32,425 nucleotides of DNA, taken from positions 1 to 32,425 of the forward strand of contig JBOHER010000454.1 in assembly GCA_050701115.1 (NCBI GenBank). The letters are read 5' to 3'. The notes below the pieces were generated by a model. The model worked only from the letters and a program-made list of their open reading frames with translations. It was not told the origin of the DNA and ran no database searches. This DNA comes from JBOHER01 sp050701115 (lineage in GTDB: Bacteria; Actinomycetota; Actinomycetes; Mycobacteriales; Pseudonocardiaceae). Positions 32,219 through 32,425 of this stretch are shown one piece after another. Numbering within the stretch: position 1 is the stretch's first letter; each line of letters opens with the position of its first letter. Made by a program: the position numbers and the translations under genes.

Positions 32219-32396
32219 CTGTTCCCCCAGTTCAGTTGATTCATCCGCGTTAAGGTCGCGCAGGGTCAACCGCGATGCCATCTGCGGCACCAGGCCAACC
32301 TCGAAGCGCTTCCCCAGTAAACGAACCCCCCACGGCGACCATCGCACGATGGGTTGAACCGTTGCCGTGGTGCACTCGGGGTGCGAGCTGAAGGTG

Positions 32397-32425
32397 GCCT
32401 TCGGTGCATATGCCGTACCGAAGGC
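32397..32425. repeat. Inverted repeat cut by the right edge
   Basis: GCCTTCGGT (32397-32405) and ACCGAAGGC (32417-32425) are perfect arms around an 11-nt centre that includes GCATATGC. The arms may extend beyond the window. The same CCTTCGGT/ACCGAAGG words occur in the hairpin at 5311-5359. The 207 bp upstream of the secreted-protein start (32219-32425) otherwise hold no supported gene. Confidence 0.6.

Overview
The window is high-GC, densely coding actinobacterial DNA. Gene content and order point to the Pseudonocardiales/Corynebacteriales, most likely a Pseudonocardiaceae genus, though a name cannot be fixed from the sequence alone. The supporting signs are an acyl-CoA carboxylase with a separate small epsilon subunit, WXG100/EspC-type secretion genes, GTG/TTG starts, and many genes with a TANNNT hexamer 6-8 nt before the start codon (leaderless transcripts). 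The order PH-domain protein, birA, accD5, accE5, maf, accA3, then glpD, lpdA, gamma-glutamylcyclotransferase-like, M20 amidohydrolase, deoD, pmmB follows, from memory, the Rv3278c-Rv3308 region of Mycobacterium tuberculosis.

Layout. 1-1560 (minus): a YbaB-like protein, an EspC/WXG100-like protein and the N-terminal part of a large WXG100-like (CpnT-type) protein cut by the left edge. 1685-3170 (minus): a membrane PH-domain protein and biotin protein ligase. 3252-8913: the acyl-CoA carboxylase block (accD5/pccB, accE, maf, a small anchored protein on the minus strand, and the biotinylated alpha subunit). 9028-10027: a DUF1707 membrane protein and a GNAT acetyltransferase. 9985-14281: glycerol use, with glpD divergent from glpF-glpK. 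14278-18446: tandem-VOC protein, LpdA flavoprotein, gamma-glutamylcyclotransferase-like protein and M20 amidohydrolase. 18661-24209 (minus): a small two-TM protein, then the mutA-mutB-meaB operon for methylmalonyl-CoA mutase. 24332-28719 (plus): a transmembrane Ser/Thr kinase, a rhomboid protease and a membrane-anchored solute-binding/VWA protein. 28769-31218: purine nucleoside phosphorylase and a phosphohexomutase, translationally coupled. 31270-32218 (minus): a visibly AT-richer islet with a small secreted protein that looks like a nuclease toxin and a tightly linked acidic cytoplasmic protein that could be its immunity protein.

The genes work together mainly in propionyl-CoA metabolism. 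BirA attaches biotin to the AccA3-type subunit. AccA3, AccD5 and AccE carboxylate propionyl-CoA to methylmalonyl-CoA. MutAB, kept active by MeaB, can isomerise that to succinyl-CoA. The epimerase needed between these two steps is not seen here. Glycerol enters through GlpF, is phosphorylated by GlpK and oxidised by GlpD.

The non-coding parts hold several strong inverted repeats: a nested ~107-bp one between accD and accE, a 41-bp near-perfect palindrome upstream of maf, and a 24-bp perfect palindrome inside the annotated N-terminus of the M20 gene. The most likely new biology is the putative secreted toxin/immunity pair at the right end. No tRNA, rRNA, CRISPR array or intact insertion sequence was seen.
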